A DNA stretch of 64,000 nucleotides from the NCBI RefSeq assembly GCF_001280305.1, contig NZ_CP012623.1, positions 2,480,001 to 2,544,000 of the forward strand, written 5' to 3'. Positions 23,632 to 33,860 of the stretch are shown here, one piece after another; positions within the stretch are counted from its first letter, which is position 1; each line of letters opens with the position of its first letter. This DNA is from Hymenobacter sp. DG25A (GTDB taxonomy: Bacteria; Bacteroidota; Bacteroidia; Cytophagales; Hymenobacteraceae). Both the position numbers and the translations under genes were made by a program. The notes below the pieces were generated by a model. That model searched no databases. It worked only from the letters and a program-made list of their open reading frames with translations, and had not been told where the DNA came from.

Positions 23632-24762
23632 ATGACGTTCGACCTCGTAGCTCAAGACCCCCACACCAAAGCCCGGGCCGGGGTGGTACACACTGCCCAC
23701 GGCAGCATTGAAACGCCCATTTTTATGCCGGTGGGCACGGTAGGCTCGGTAAAAGCAGTGCATCAGCGCGAGCTGAAAGAAGATATTAAGGCCCAGATTA
23801 TTCTGGGCAATACCTACCACCTGTACCTGCGCCCCGGTCTGGACGTGTTGCGGCAGGCCGGCGGTCTGCACAAGTTCAACGGCTGGGACCGGCCCATTCT
23901 CACCGACTCCGGCGGGTACCAGGTGTACTCGCTCAGCAAAACGCGCAAAATCAAGGAAGAGGGCGTTAAGTTCCGCTCCCACATTGATGGCTCGCAGCAT
24001 CTGTTTTCGCCGGAAGGCGTGATGGATATTCAGCGCGTGATTGGGGCCGATATTATTATGGCCTTTGATGAATGCACGCCCTGGCCCTGCGAGTACGACT
24101 ACGCCAGCCGCTCCCTGGACATGACGCACCGCTGGCTGAAGCGCTGCATCGAGCGTTTTGACAGCACCGAAGGCCTGTATGGCTACCAGCAGACGCTGTT
24201 TCCTATTGTGCAGGGCAGCACCTTTAAGGATCTGCGCGTGAAATCAGCCGAGTTTGTGGCCGAGCAGGGCCGCGAGGGCAACGCCATTGGCGGCCTGAGC
24301 GTGGGCGAGCCCGCCGAGCTGATGTATGAGATGACGGAAATTGTGTGCGACATCCTGCCCAAAGACAAGCCCCGCTACCTCATGGGCGTGGGCACGCCGG
24401 CCAACATTCTGGAGAACATAGCCCTGGGCGTAGATATGTTTGATTGCGTGATGCCGACCCGCAATGCCCGCAACGGCATGCTGTTCACCACGCAGGGCAT
24501 CATCAACATCAAAAACAAGAAGTGGGAAGCTGACTTCTCCCCCATTGACGCTGAACTGGGCGGCTACGCCAGCACGTTTTACACCAAGTCTTACCTGCGC
24601 CATCTGTTCCAGAGCACGGAGTATCTGGCCGGCATGGTAGCCTCGGTGCACAACCTCTCCTTTTACCTGTGGCTGGTGGGCGAGGCCCGGCAGCGCATCC
24701 AAAACGGTACCTTTCTGGAATGGAAGGAGCGCATGGTAAAGCAGCTGATGGTACGGCTGTAA
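23632..24762 (+). CDS. tgt: tRNA-guanine transglycosylase (queuine/preQ1 insertion)
   Basis: 376 residues. It exchanges guanine 34 for preQ1 in tRNAs with GUN anticodons. Motifs: GSIETPIFMPVGTVGSVKAV, ILGNTYHLYLRPG, the catalytic and substrate residues in LTDSGGYQVYSL, MAFDECTPWP, QGSTFKDLR, GGLSVGEP and the nucleophile Asp region GVDMFDCVMPTRNARNG. Odd: the usual zinc site CxCxxC is replaced by SPIDAELGGYASTFY, although the downstream His (VASVHNLSFYLW) is kept. A GTG at 23605 is possible, but ATG 23632 (MTFDLVAQDP) fits the family. Confidence 0.95.
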   Translation: MTFDLVAQDPHTKARAGVVHTAHGSIETPIFMPVGTVGSVKAVHQRELKEDIKAQIILGNTYHLYLRPGLDVLRQAGGLHKFNGWDRPILTDSGGYQVYSLSKTRKIKEEGVKFRSHIDGSQHLFSPEGVMDIQRVIGADIIMAFDECTPWPCEYDYASRSLDMTHRWLKRCIERFDSTEGLYGYQQTLFPIVQGSTFKDLRVKSAEFVAEQGREGNAIGGLSVGEPAELMYEMTEIVCDILPKDKPRYLMGVGTPANILENIALGVDMFDCVMPTRNARNGMLFTTQGIINIKNKKWEADFSPIDAELGGYASTFYTKSYLRHLFQSTEYLAGMVASVHNLSFYLWLVGEARQRIQNGTFLEWKERMVKQLMVRL

Positions 24763-24818
24763 GTGCGCGTTACGTTAGTGGTGCTGCCGATACCGGCAGG
24801 ACAGATTAAAGCATCTGA

Positions 24819-25895
24819 ATGAAGCTCCTCGATAAATACATTCTCAAGAAATTCCTCACCAGCTACCTGTTCACGGTGATTATGCTGGTGTCGGTTATCT
24901 GCGTGATTGATTTCACGGAGAAGAATGACGACTTCATTAAGCACAACCTGGGGGCCTGGAAGATTATTTCGGAATACTACGTGAACCTGTTTCCGTATTT
25001 CGCCAATCTGCTCTCCCCTATCACCGTGTTTATTGCCACAGTATTTGTCACGGCGCGGCTGGCTGCCCGCACCGAAATTGTGGCCATGCTGAGCAGTGGC
25101 ATGAGCTTTCAGCGGCTGCTGGTGCCCTATATCATGGGCGCCACCATTATCGGGGTTTCCATTTTCGGGCTGATTGGTTGGGTGATTCCCAACGCTAATA
25201 AAACCCGCGTAGCCTTTGAGCGTGCCTACATTAAGAACCCCTTCCGTTTTCAGGCGCGCAACATCCATATTAAGGTAGGCCCCAAGAGCTACGCCTACAT
25301 GGAGAGCTACGACAACGTGAACAACGTGGGTTACCGCTTTGCGCTGGAAACGATAGAAGGCACCCAGCTCAAGCGCCGCCTAACGGCCAACGCCATTACC
25401 TGGGACTCCACCAAAAAAGCCTGGCGCCTCACGCCGCAGCTGGTGCATACTTTTGATGGGGAGAAGGAAACCCTGCGTGCCTATCCCGCCCGTGACACCA
25501 CCCTCAATCTGTACCCCAAGGACTTTGCCAGCACCTACCGCCTGAGCGAGACCCTCACGCTGCCGGAGCTTAACCGCTACATTAAGCAGAAGCTGGACCG
25601 CGGCTCCGATGATACGGAAATCTACCTGATTGAGAAGTACGAACGGTATTCATATCCCTTTGCCATCATCATTCTCACCATCATCGGGGTTATTCTGAGC
25701 TCCCGGAAATCCCGCGGCGGGGTGGGCGGCCAAATAGCCTTGGGCTTCACGCTGGCCTTCGTGTTTATCATCTTTGTGATTCTGAGCCGGAACCTGGCCC
25801 TGGTGGGCGATTTGTCGCCGATGCTGGCGGCCTGGGTGCCCAGCCTAGTGTTTACCATGATTGGTGCCGTGCTCTATCGGTTCATTCCCAAGTAA
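24819..25895 (+). CDS. LptF/LptG family permease
   Basis: 358 residues, the YjgP/YjgQ family of the LptBFG lipopolysaccharide exporter. It opens MKLLDKYILKKFLTSYLFTVIMLVSV; three N-terminal membrane helices are followed by a periplasmic beta-jellyroll domain (roughly 140-255: VGPKSYAYMESYDNVNN, LTANAITWDSTKKAWRL) and three C-terminal helices (YPFAIIILTIIGVILSSRKSRGGVGGQIALGFTLAFVFIIFVILSRNLA). In Bacteroidota such permeases are often encoded apart from lptB. It follows tgt by 56 bases and may share its transcript. Confidence 0.9.
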   Translation: MKLLDKYILKKFLTSYLFTVIMLVSVICVIDFTEKNDDFIKHNLGAWKIISEYYVNLFPYFANLLSPITVFIATVFVTARLAARTEIVAMLSSGMSFQRLLVPYIMGATIIGVSIFGLIGWVIPNANKTRVAFERAYIKNPFRFQARNIHIKVGPKSYAYMESYDNVNNVGYRFALETIEGTQLKRRLTANAITWDSTKKAWRLTPQLVHTFDGEKETLRAYPARDTTLNLYPKDFASTYRLSETLTLPELNRYIKQKLDRGSDDTEIYLIEKYERYSYPFAIIILTIIGVILSSRKSRGGVGGQIALGFTLAFVFIIFVILSRNLALVGDLSPMLAAWVPSLVFTMIGAVLYRFIPK

Positions 25896-25946
25896 CGCCC
25901 CGAAGGAAGCTTTCATTTATTTATCCGCTCTGCCTGTTTCCCTGTT

Positions 25947-26861
25947 ATGCTGAAAGACTACCTCCGGCTTCATTTCATTGTTTTGCTGTGGGGGTTCACG
26001 GCTATTCTGGGCAAGCTGATTTCGGTGCCGCCGGTAGAGCTGGTGTTCTGGCGCACGCTGCTGGCCTCGGCGGGCCTTGCCGGGCTACTGATGATGCGCA
26101 AGCAGGAATGGCGCGTGGCCCCTGCGGAGGCACTGCGCCTGCTGGGGGTGGGCGCGTTGGTAGCTACGCACTGGATAACCTTCTTTCTGGCCGCCCGCCT
26201 GTCGTCGGTTAGCGTGTGCCTGGCCGGCATGGCTACTCTGGCTTTGTGGACGTCGTTGCTGGAGCCTCTGCTGCTGTGGCGGCGCATCCGGGCGTATGAG
26301 GTAGGCCTGGGCTTGCTGACGATGGTGGGGCTATACCTGGTGTCGCAGGCAGAGCTGGACCAGCTGCTGGGCCTGGGCGTGGCGGTTATTTCGGCGGGCT
26401 TGTCGGCGCTGTTCAGCGTGGTAAACTCGCAACTGGTGAAGAAGCACGCCCCGCTCCGGCTCACGTTTTATGAAATGCTGGGGGCCTGCGGGAGCATTGC
26501 CTTGTTCTTCCCCATTTACAGCCACTTCTATACCAACGGGACCGGCCTGCAGCTGGCTCTGAAACCCATGGACTGGCTGTGGCTGCTGCTGCTGGCTGGT
26601 TTCTGCACGGTGTATGCCTTTTCCTCCTCCGTGGAACTGATGAAGCGCTTGTCCGCTTTTGTCATCAACCTCACTATTAACCTGGAGCCGGTGTACGGCA
26701 TTCTACTGGCCGTGCTCATTTTCGGCTCACAGGAAAAAATGTCCGGCGGGTTCTATCTGGGCACGCTCGTCATCCTGTTCAGTGTGCTCATTCATCCGGT
26801 CCTGGATCAATGGGCGGCCCGCCGTCGGCGCAAAGCCGAGGCTGCGGAGATAATGGTATAA
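25947..26861 (+). CDS. EamA-family (DMT) transporter
   Basis: 304 residues with about ten transmembrane helices, the typical duplicated EamA fold: first half from HFIVLLWGFTAILGKLISVPPVELVFWRTLLAS, second half from LGVAVISAGLSALFSVVNSQLVKKHAPLRLTFYEMLGA through LTINLEPVYGILLAVLIFG. These are inner-membrane exporters of metabolites or amino acids; the substrate is not predictable. It lies 51 bases after the LptF/G gene, probably in the same operon. Confidence 0.87.
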   Translation: MLKDYLRLHFIVLLWGFTAILGKLISVPPVELVFWRTLLASAGLAGLLMMRKQEWRVAPAEALRLLGVGALVATHWITFFLAARLSSVSVCLAGMATLALWTSLLEPLLLWRRIRAYEVGLGLLTMVGLYLVSQAELDQLLGLGVAVISAGLSALFSVVNSQLVKKHAPLRLTFYEMLGACGSIALFFPIYSHFYTNGTGLQLALKPMDWLWLLLLAGFCTVYAFSSSVELMKRLSAFVINLTINLEPVYGILLAVLIFGSQEKMSGGFYLGTLVILFSVLIHPVLDQWAARRRRKAEAAEIMV

Positions 26862-26864
26862 AGC

Positions 26865-26892
26865 GTAGCGCGAAGCCGGAGCTTCGCGCTAC
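26865..26892. terminator. Bidirectional hairpin terminator (EamA / ispE)
   Basis: Perfect 12-bp stem GTAGCGCGAAGC / GCTTCGCGCTAC with loop CGGA, between convergent genes and touching the ispE stop codon. Confidence 0.75.
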
Positions 26893-27704
26893 TATAATTT
26901 ACCGTTCCACACCAGATATTCTGCCGGTAGTGTCACATGGGGCGGCTCTTCCATCCCGGGAAACAGCCCGTATACTGCCGAGCCGGAGCCCGAGAGGCTG
27001 GCATAGGTGGCCCCGGCGGCATAAAGCGCCTGCTTCAACTCCCCCAACACCGGATAGTGTGGCGTGAGGGCATCCTCAAAGTCATTGCTGACGGTGTTGC
27101 GCCACGTTTCCATGGGCTGCGCTAAGGCAGCACGCAGGGCATGGCGGGGCGGGCGGGGCTGCACCCGGGCGTAGGCTTCGGCAGTACTGATGTGCAGGCC
27201 GGGGTAGATTACCTGGCAGGCTATGCCTTGCAGTTTGAGGGAAACCGGCTCGAAAACGTCGCCCTTCTCATAGGCAAATACCGGCTTATTCTGAATAAAG
27301 AAAGCACAATCGGAGCCTAACTGGCGGGCATAGACTTCCAGTTTTTCTGGTGAAAGCTGAAGAGAGAAAAGCTCATTCAGGGCCCGCAGCATGAAGGCGG
27401 CATCGGCGGAGCCGCCACCCAGCCCGGCGCCAATGGGTACCACTTTGTGCAGGTGCATCTGCACCGGCGGCAGGTTAAAATCGGTCTTCAGCAACTCGTA
27501 GGCACGGCGGCAGAGGTTGGTGGCCGGGTCGCCGGGAATGGGAATACCGGTGAGGGTCAGCGTAGTGTCGGCGGCGGGCAGTACTTCCAGCGCATCGCAC
27601 CACGGCAGCGGCACAAATACCGATTCCAAGTTGCGAAATCCATCGGGCCGTACGCTGGTCACGTATAAACCGAGGTTGAGTTTGGCGTTGGGAAAAACGA
27701 GCAT
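26892..27704 (-). CDS. ispE: 4-diphosphocytidyl-2-C-methyl-D-erythritol kinase
   Basis: 270 residues, a GHMP kinase of the non-mevalonate isoprenoid pathway. Motifs: N-terminal FPNAKLNLGLYVTSVRPDGFRNLESVFVPL, the ATP-binding glycine loop KVVPIGAGLGGGSADAAFMLRAL, the catalytic Asp region RQLGSDCAFFI and the C-terminal GATYASLSGSGSAVYGLF. The frame stays open to 28010, but that extension runs into the divergent sugar transferase gene and is basic, cysteine-rich nonsense, so ATG 27704 (MLVFPNAKLNLG) is the start. Confidence 0.94.
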   Translation of the reverse strand: MLVFPNAKLNLGLYVTSVRPDGFRNLESVFVPLPWCDALEVLPAADTTLTLTGIPIPGDPATNLCRRAYELLKTDFNLPPVQMHLHKVVPIGAGLGGGSADAAFMLRALNELFSLQLSPEKLEVYARQLGSDCAFFIQNKPVFAYEKGDVFEPVSLKLQGIACQVIYPGLHISTAEAYARVQPRPPRHALRAALAQPMETWRNTVSNDFEDALTPHYPVLGELKQALYAAGATYASLSGSGSAVYGLFPGMEEPPHVTLPAEYLVWNGKL

Positions 27705-27813
27705 AAAGCAGCGGAATTGGGCGGCGCAAGCTACGGCCGGCAAGCCAAACTCGAGCGTGCTTATCGCACAAACCCTATTTTTGGCCGTACATCTGCATCT
27801 GTTTGGATTTCGT

Positions 27814-28476
27814 ATGTCGTCGGCAGTGATAAATGGCTCTTCCTGGTATGCGCGACGCGGTAAGCGGCTGCTGGATGTAGGCCTGGCCATGCCCCTGGCC
27901 CTCCTTGCGTTGCCGCTGTTGCTGCCGGCCGCCGCGCTGTTAGCCCTGCAGAACCAGGGCCGGGTGTTGTTTCGGCAGCAGCGCCCCGGCTTACACGGGC
28001 GTTTATTCACCCTCTACAAGCTCCAGACCATGACGGAAACCCGCGACGCCAACGGCCGGCTGCTGCCCGATGCCGACCGCCTGCCCCGCCTGGGCCGCTG
28101 GCTGCGCGCTACCTCCCTGGATGAGCTTCCCCAACTCTGGAACGTGCTGCGCGGCGAAATCAGCCTGATCGGACCGCGCCCCCTGCTGCCAGAGTACCTA
28201 CCTTTGTACTCGCCGGAGCAGGCGCGGCGCCACCTGGTGCGGCCGGGCATCACGGGCTGGGCGCAGGTAAACGGCCGTAACGCCATCAGTTGGGAACAAA
28301 AATTCACTTACGACGTCTGGTACGTCGAGCACCTTTCCTTTAGGCTTGATCTTCGCATTCTGCTGCGCACGGCCGGGCGGGTGCTGAGCGCCCACGGAAT
28401 TTCTGCCGAAGGCCAGGCCACAATGGAAGCCTTCCAGGGCGCCCCTATTTCTTCTGAATCTGCTGGTAACGTATGA
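27814..28476 (+). CDS. PglC/WcaJ-type undecaprenyl-phosphate sugar transferase
   Basis: 220 residues. It belongs to the bacterial sugar transferase family (monotopic phosphoglycosyl transferases): one N-terminal re-entrant membrane helix (KRLLDVGLAMPLALLALPLLLPAAALLAL), then VLFRQQRPGLHGRLFTLYKLQTM, catalytic LGRWLRATSLDELPQLWNVLRGEISLIGPRPLLPEYL and PGITGWAQVNGRNAISWEQKFTYDVWYV. The short form without an N-terminal CoA-like domain resembles PglC. It begins a three-gene set with a PglD-like acetyltransferase (4-base overlap) and a PglE-like aminotransferase. An imperfect -7 element, TACATCTG, lies at 27788. Confidence 0.92.
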   Translation: MSSAVINGSSWYARRGKRLLDVGLAMPLALLALPLLLPAAALLALQNQGRVLFRQQRPGLHGRLFTLYKLQTMTETRDANGRLLPDADRLPRLGRWLRATSLDELPQLWNVLRGEISLIGPRPLLPEYLPLYSPEQARRHLVRPGITGWAQVNGRNAISWEQKFTYDVWYVEHLSFRLDLRILLRTAGRVLSAHGISAEGQATMEAFQGAPISSESAGNV

Positions 28477-29177
28477 CGCAATTATTCTTTTCTGATTTAC
28501 ATGATGCTGACCATTCAGTGATTCGGCCCCTAGCCATTTTTGGGGCCGGTGGCCTGGGCCGGGAAATATTGATGCTGGTTCATCAGATAAATGAAGTGTC
28601 ACCTACCTGGGAAGTCATCGGTTTTTATGATGACAAGCGCCCTGCTACTGATACAATTAACGGCATTCCGTACTGCGGAACCGTCAAGGATTTGAATGCT
28701 ACCACCGGGCCGCTGCATGTAGTGGTAGCCGTAGGCAGCAGCCACAGCCGCGCCGCCGTAGTGGCCCGGCTCACCGCTCCTCACCTGGAGTATGCCACCC
28801 TCATTCACCCGGATGTGTCGCTGCAGCCTTACCAGCAGGTGCAGATTGGCGCGGGCAGCATCATCACGCAGGGCTGTATTCTCACCACCGATATTCAACT
28901 GGGCCGGCATGTGCTTATGAACCTGGGCTGCACCATTGGACATGATGCCGTGCTGGAAGACTTCTGCTCCCTGATGCCTCATGCCAACGTAGGTGGCGAG
29001 GCGTATCTGGAAACCGGTGTGTACCTGGGCACCAACGCCACCGTGCTCAACCGGGTGCGGGTAGGCGCACAGACCATATTGGGGGCGGGCGGTGTAGCCG
29101 TCCGAAACCTGCCGGCCAACTGCACCGCCGTGGGCGTGCCGGCTTCCGTCATAAAAGTGGTGGGTTCCTCGTTGTAG
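28473..29177 (+). CDS. PglD/NeuD-type sugar O/N-acetyltransferase
   Basis: 234 residues. A Rossmann-like N-terminal domain (LAIFGAGGLGREILMLVHQIN, VIGFYDDKRPAT) is followed by a left-handed beta-helix of hexapeptide repeats (IGAGSIITQGCILTTDIQLGRHVLMNLGCTIGHDAVLEDFCSLMPHANVGGEAYLETGVYLGTNATVLNRVRVGAQTILGAGGVAVRNLP). The His in TIGHD is the expected catalytic base. PglD acetylates UDP-4-amino sugar to UDP-diacetylbacillosamine. ATG overlaps the sugar transferase stop (ATGA), indicating coupled translation. Confidence 0.9.
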   Translation: MTQLFFSDLHDADHSVIRPLAIFGAGGLGREILMLVHQINEVSPTWEVIGFYDDKRPATDTINGIPYCGTVKDLNATTGPLHVVVAVGSSHSRAAVVARLTAPHLEYATLIHPDVSLQPYQQVQIGAGSIITQGCILTTDIQLGRHVLMNLGCTIGHDAVLEDFCSLMPHANVGGEAYLETGVYLGTNATVLNRVRVGAQTILGAGGVAVRNLPANCTAVGVPASVIKVVGSSL

Positions 29178-29252
29178 AGCTACCCCCCTATTCTCACTTG
29201 CTTTTTTCGGTCTGGAAGCGCTTCCACCGGTATTCAGTATCTTTTTCCACCT

Positions 29253-30398
29253 ATGCGCAGTCAGGACCACGACCGGATTTATTTGTCACCACCCCACCTG
29301 GGGCGGCACGAGCTGAATTATTTACACAAAGCCATTGAGGATAACTGGGTGGCGCCCGTAGGGCCCAACATCACCGGGTTCGAGCAGGATATCTGCCAAT
29401 ACACGGGGGCCGGGCACGGCGTAGCCCTTACCTCCGGCACCGCCGCCATTCACCTGGGCCTGCTGGCACTAGGCGTGGGCCCCGGCGACGAAGTGCTGTG
29501 CTCCTCCTTCACCTTTGTGGCCTCGGCTAATCCCATCACCTACGTGGGTGCCACGCCGGTTTTTGTGGATAGTGAAGCGGAAACCTGGAACATGGACCCC
29601 GTCCGGCTGCGCGAAGCCATTGAGGACCGGCAGCGGCACGGCCGCACCCCCAAAGCCCTGGTGCTGGTGCACCTCTACGGCATGCCTGCCCAAATGCGAG
29701 AGATAATGGCTATTGCCGAAGAATTCAACATATCGGTGCTGGAAGATTCGGCTGAGGGCCTGGGCTCCCTCTACCACGGGCAGGCGCTGGGCACGTTTGG
29801 CGCGGTGGGCGTATTCTCCTTCAACGGCAACAAAATCCTGACTACCAGCGGTGGCGGCGTACTCATCACTCACCGGAAGGATATAGCCACGCAGGCGCTT
29901 TTTCTGGCCACCCAGGCCCGGGAAGCGGCGGCACACTACCAGCACGAAACCACCGGCTACAACTACCGCCTCAGCAACCTGCTGGCCGGCATTGGCCGGG
30001 GGCAGATGGGCCTGCTTGATGATAGGGTGAAGAAGCGCCGGGAAATCTTTGCCTGGTACCAGAAGCACCTGCAGGATATTCCCGGCCTCACGGTAGGCCC
30101 CACGGAACCTGCCAAAAGCCGCAGCAACCGCTGGCTGACTACGGTGCTGCTGGATCCGGAGCAGACCAGCGTTACCCCGGAGCAGCTGCGCCAGCACCTG
30201 GAAACGCACAACGTAGAAAGCCGCCCGCTCTGGAAGCCCCTGCACCTGCAGCCTCTTTTTGCCAATGCTCCCATGTACGGGGGCGAAGTCAGTGCGCGCC
30301 TGTTCCAGCAGGGCCTGTGCCTGCCCTCCGGCTCCGCCATGACCGATATTGACCTGCGCCGGGTGGTGGATGGGATTAAAGAACTGCTGGTATCGTAG
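29253..30398 (+). CDS. DegT/DnrJ/EryC1/StrS sugar aminotransferase (PglE-like)
   Basis: 381 residues. It opens IYLSPPHLGRHELNYLHKAIEDNWVAPVGPN, the start typical of PglE-like UDP-4-amino-sugar aminotransferases. Other features: substrate and PLP motifs GVALTSGTAAIHLGLLALG, EVLCSSFTFVASANPI, LEDSAEGLGSLY, and the region VFSFNGNKILTTSGGGVLI with the PLP lysine in GNK. It transfers an amino group to a UDP-4-keto sugar. It is 75 bases after the acetyltransferase. A PglF-type 4,6-dehydratase that would supply the substrate is not in this window. Confidence 0.9.
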   Translation: MRSQDHDRIYLSPPHLGRHELNYLHKAIEDNWVAPVGPNITGFEQDICQYTGAGHGVALTSGTAAIHLGLLALGVGPGDEVLCSSFTFVASANPITYVGATPVFVDSEAETWNMDPVRLREAIEDRQRHGRTPKALVLVHLYGMPAQMREIMAIAEEFNISVLEDSAEGLGSLYHGQALGTFGAVGVFSFNGNKILTTSGGGVLITHRKDIATQALFLATQAREAAAHYQHETTGYNYRLSNLLAGIGRGQMGLLDDRVKKRREIFAWYQKHLQDIPGLTVGPTEPAKSRSNRWLTTVLLDPEQTSVTPEQLRQHLETHNVESRPLWKPLHLQPLFANAPMYGGEVSARLFQQGLCLPSGSAMTDIDLRRVVDGIKELLVS

Positions 30399-30404
30399 GC
30401 TAGG

Positions 30405-31526
30405 CTAAGCTAGGGCCTGCTCCAGATCAGCAATCAATTCCCCCACAGGCTCAATCCCAACCGATACACGAATCAGCCCGACTGTTATGCCCAGTTCCTG
30501 CTGCTGAGCGGGCGTAAGGGAGCGGTGTGAAGTACCCAGGGGGTAGGAAATAGAAGAATCGACCCCGGCCAGGGAAGGCGCAAACGGGAAGCGCTTCACC
30601 CGCTGCATAAAGTCGTTTACGGCGGCCGCTTCATCCTTCAGCTTAAAGGAAAGCATGCCGCCAAACAGGCCATTTCCCTGCTCGGCGGCTAGCTGGTGCT
30701 GCGGGTGTCTAGCAAGACCAGGGTAATACACCTGCTTTACGGCGGGGTGGGCAGCCAGGAACTGCGCAATGGCCAGAGCATTATGACTATGCTCCCGGAC
30801 CCGCAACCGAAGGGTTTTTAGCCCGCGCACGGCCAGCCAGCTTTCCATGGGGCTCAGCGTCAGGCCGTAAAACACGCCAATCTGCTTAAGACGGGCTATA
30901 ATGACGGGGTCAGTAGCCACCACGGCGCCAGCAGTTACGTCGCTGTGGCCGGCTATGTATTTAGTTACGCTGTGCAGGGAAATATCAGCCCCAAGCGCCA
31001 GCGGGCGGGTAAGCAAGGGCGTGGCAAAGGTATTATCCACCACCAGTTTCAGCCCGTGGCGGTGGCACTCCGCGGCCACCCGGGCCAGGTCGGCTACGCG
31101 CAGCAGGGGGTTGCTGATGGTTTCGCAGAGCAGCAGCCGCGTGGTGGGCTGTATAAAGGGCTGTAAGGCCTCCAGCTGCTCAAAGGGCACATACGTGGCG
31201 GAAATGCCCAGCCGGCTCAGCTCTGCATTCAACAGCGCCGATGAACCCCCATAGATATCAGCGGCGCAGAGCACATGGTCGCCGGCCTGGCAGCAGGCCA
31301 TAATAGCGGCAAAAATGGCCGCCATACCCGAGCCGGTGGCAATGGCCCCGGCCCCACACTCCAGCTTGTTCACCGCTTCGGCCAGCTCATCAGAGTTAGG
31401 ATTTCCGTTGCGCGAATAGAGGTAGCGGCTGCCGGGCTCCCCAAAATACAGCTCCAGCTCGTTCAGGTCTTCAAACTTGAAAACGGAGGTTTGGTAGATT
31501 GGGGTGATTTTGGGGGTGATTTTCAT
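30405..31526 (-). CDS. Cys/Met metabolism PLP-dependent enzyme (cystathionine synthase/lyase type)
   Basis: 373 residues of the MetB/MetC/MetY family. Motifs: TPIYQTSVFKFEDLNELELYFG, SRNGNPNSDELAEAVNKLECGAGAIATGSGMAAIFAAI, IYGGSSALLNAELSRLGI, ETISNPLLRVADL, LVVDNTFATPLLTRPLALGADISLHSVTKYIAGHSDVTAG (PLP Lys in TKY) and GVDSSISYPLGTSHRSL. The family includes cystathionine gamma-synthase, beta- and gamma-lyases; sequence alone does not settle which. It is convergent with the aminotransferase gene, 6 bases apart with no terminator between. Confidence 0.88.
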   Translation of the reverse strand: MKITPKITPIYQTSVFKFEDLNELELYFGEPGSRYLYSRNGNPNSDELAEAVNKLECGAGAIATGSGMAAIFAAIMACCQAGDHVLCAADIYGGSSALLNAELSRLGISATYVPFEQLEALQPFIQPTTRLLLCETISNPLLRVADLARVAAECHRHGLKLVVDNTFATPLLTRPLALGADISLHSVTKYIAGHSDVTAGAVVATDPVIIARLKQIGVFYGLTLSPMESWLAVRGLKTLRLRVREHSHNALAIAQFLAAHPAVKQVYYPGLARHPQHQLAAEQGNGLFGGMLSFKLKDEAAAVNDFMQRVKRFPFAPSLAGVDSSISYPLGTSHRSLTPAQQQELGITVGLIRVSVGIEPVGELIADLEQALA

Positions 31527-31625
31527 TGGGCGTCAACTGGTAACGAGCGGCACTGTTGCAAATCCGCACTTTGTAATTCGCATTGCAAGCTAAAGCATAG
31601 GCTGCACTATTTGAGGTCTTAAACA

Positions 31626-31664
31626 CAAAAAAAGCCCCGCAGCCTGAGGCCGCGGGGCTTTTTT
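31626..31664 (-). terminator. Hairpin terminator after atpC
   Basis: AAAAAAGCCCCGC pairs with GCGGGGCTTTTTT across a loop that itself contains a GCC/GGC stem. It lies 15 bases after the atpC stop. Confidence 0.9.
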
Positions 31665-31678
31665 ATTCTTCTTTCAGC

Positions 31679-31924
31679 TTAGGCCACAACAGCTTCGGCC
31701 AGCACAATAACGTTGTTGCGCAGAACTTCTACCACACCACCTTCGATACGGAACGACTCACGGCCGCCAATACCCATGATGGTTACCTCACCGGGCTTCA
31801 GCGCCGAGATAAGGGGTGCGTGGTTATTGAGAACCTCAAACAGGCCATCGGCACCCGGAAACTGAGCCGAGGAAACCTCGCCTTCAAATACTTTCCGGTC
31901 CGGGGTGATGATTTCCAGATGCAT
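31679..31924 (-). CDS. atpC: ATP synthase F1 epsilon subunit (short form)
   Basis: 81 residues: MHLEIITPDRKVFEGEVSSAQFPGADGLFEVLNNHAPLISALKPGEVTI, then FRIEGGVVEVLRNNVIVLAEAVVA. This is only the N-terminal beta-sandwich of epsilon; the C-terminal helical hairpin that can inhibit the enzyme in other bacteria is absent, as is common in Bacteroidota. It is 80 bases downstream of atpD and cotranscribed. The other ATP synthase genes are not in this window. Confidence 0.95.
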   Translation of the reverse strand: MHLEIITPDRKVFEGEVSSAQFPGADGLFEVLNNHAPLISALKPGEVTIMGIGGRESFRIEGGVVEVLRNNVIVLAEAVVA

Positions 31925-32004
31925 CTTTTTGGTTGTTGAGTGTGAAGGGCTGATTGCCAGATGCAGACCCGTGAAGAATCATCACTTGGCAATCAACAAC
32001 CAAA

Positions 32005-33581
<1,577 letters not shown>

Positions 33582-33715
33582 AGTCCGGTTGGCCAGAAAG
33601 TTTTTTCCGGCGCCCTAAAACCATTTTTAACTGAAAATCAGCCGTTCAAGCCTAAAAAAATGCCCCTAATGCGTCCCAAACGCAGAAGTCATTCAAAAAA
33701 TATTTGCCGGAAAAC

Positions 33716-33745
33716 TTGCCTTGAATCAAAGCCGTTGTACATTTG
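33716..33745 (+). promoter_or_regulatory. tRNA-Gln promoter, TTG-N19-TACATTTG
   Basis: TTG (33716-33718), exactly 19 bases, then TACATTTG (33738-33745), ending 30 bases before the tRNA. This is a clean match to the Bacteroidota housekeeping promoter. Confidence 0.8.
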
Positions 33746-33775
33746 CGAACCCAAACGGCAGTGCTGGCTGGGAAA

Positions 33776-33849
33776 TTGTCCGATGGTGTAACTGGCAACA
33801 CGCTTGATTTTGATTCAAGAAAGTCCAGGTTCGAGCCCTGGTCGGACAA
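33776..33849 (+). tRNA. tRNA-Gln (anticodon UUG)
   Basis: The cloverleaf folds cleanly. Acceptor stem TTGTCCG/CGGACAA; anticodon stem CTTGA/TCAAG around a 7-base loop TTTTGAT whose anticodon TTG is at 33810-33812; T-arm CCAGG/CCTGG with loop TTCGAGC. The discriminator base follows at 33850; CCA is not encoded. It reads CAA and, by wobble, CAG. A promoter lies upstream and a strong terminator just downstream, so it is a single-tRNA transcript. Confidence 0.95.
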
Positions 33850-33860
33850 CCGACTAAGAA

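Noticed and set aside
27705..28010. N-terminal extension of ispE to 28010
   Set aside because: The extra 102 residues are Arg/Cys/Pro-rich and overlap the divergent sugar transferase start; the family N-terminus begins at 27704.
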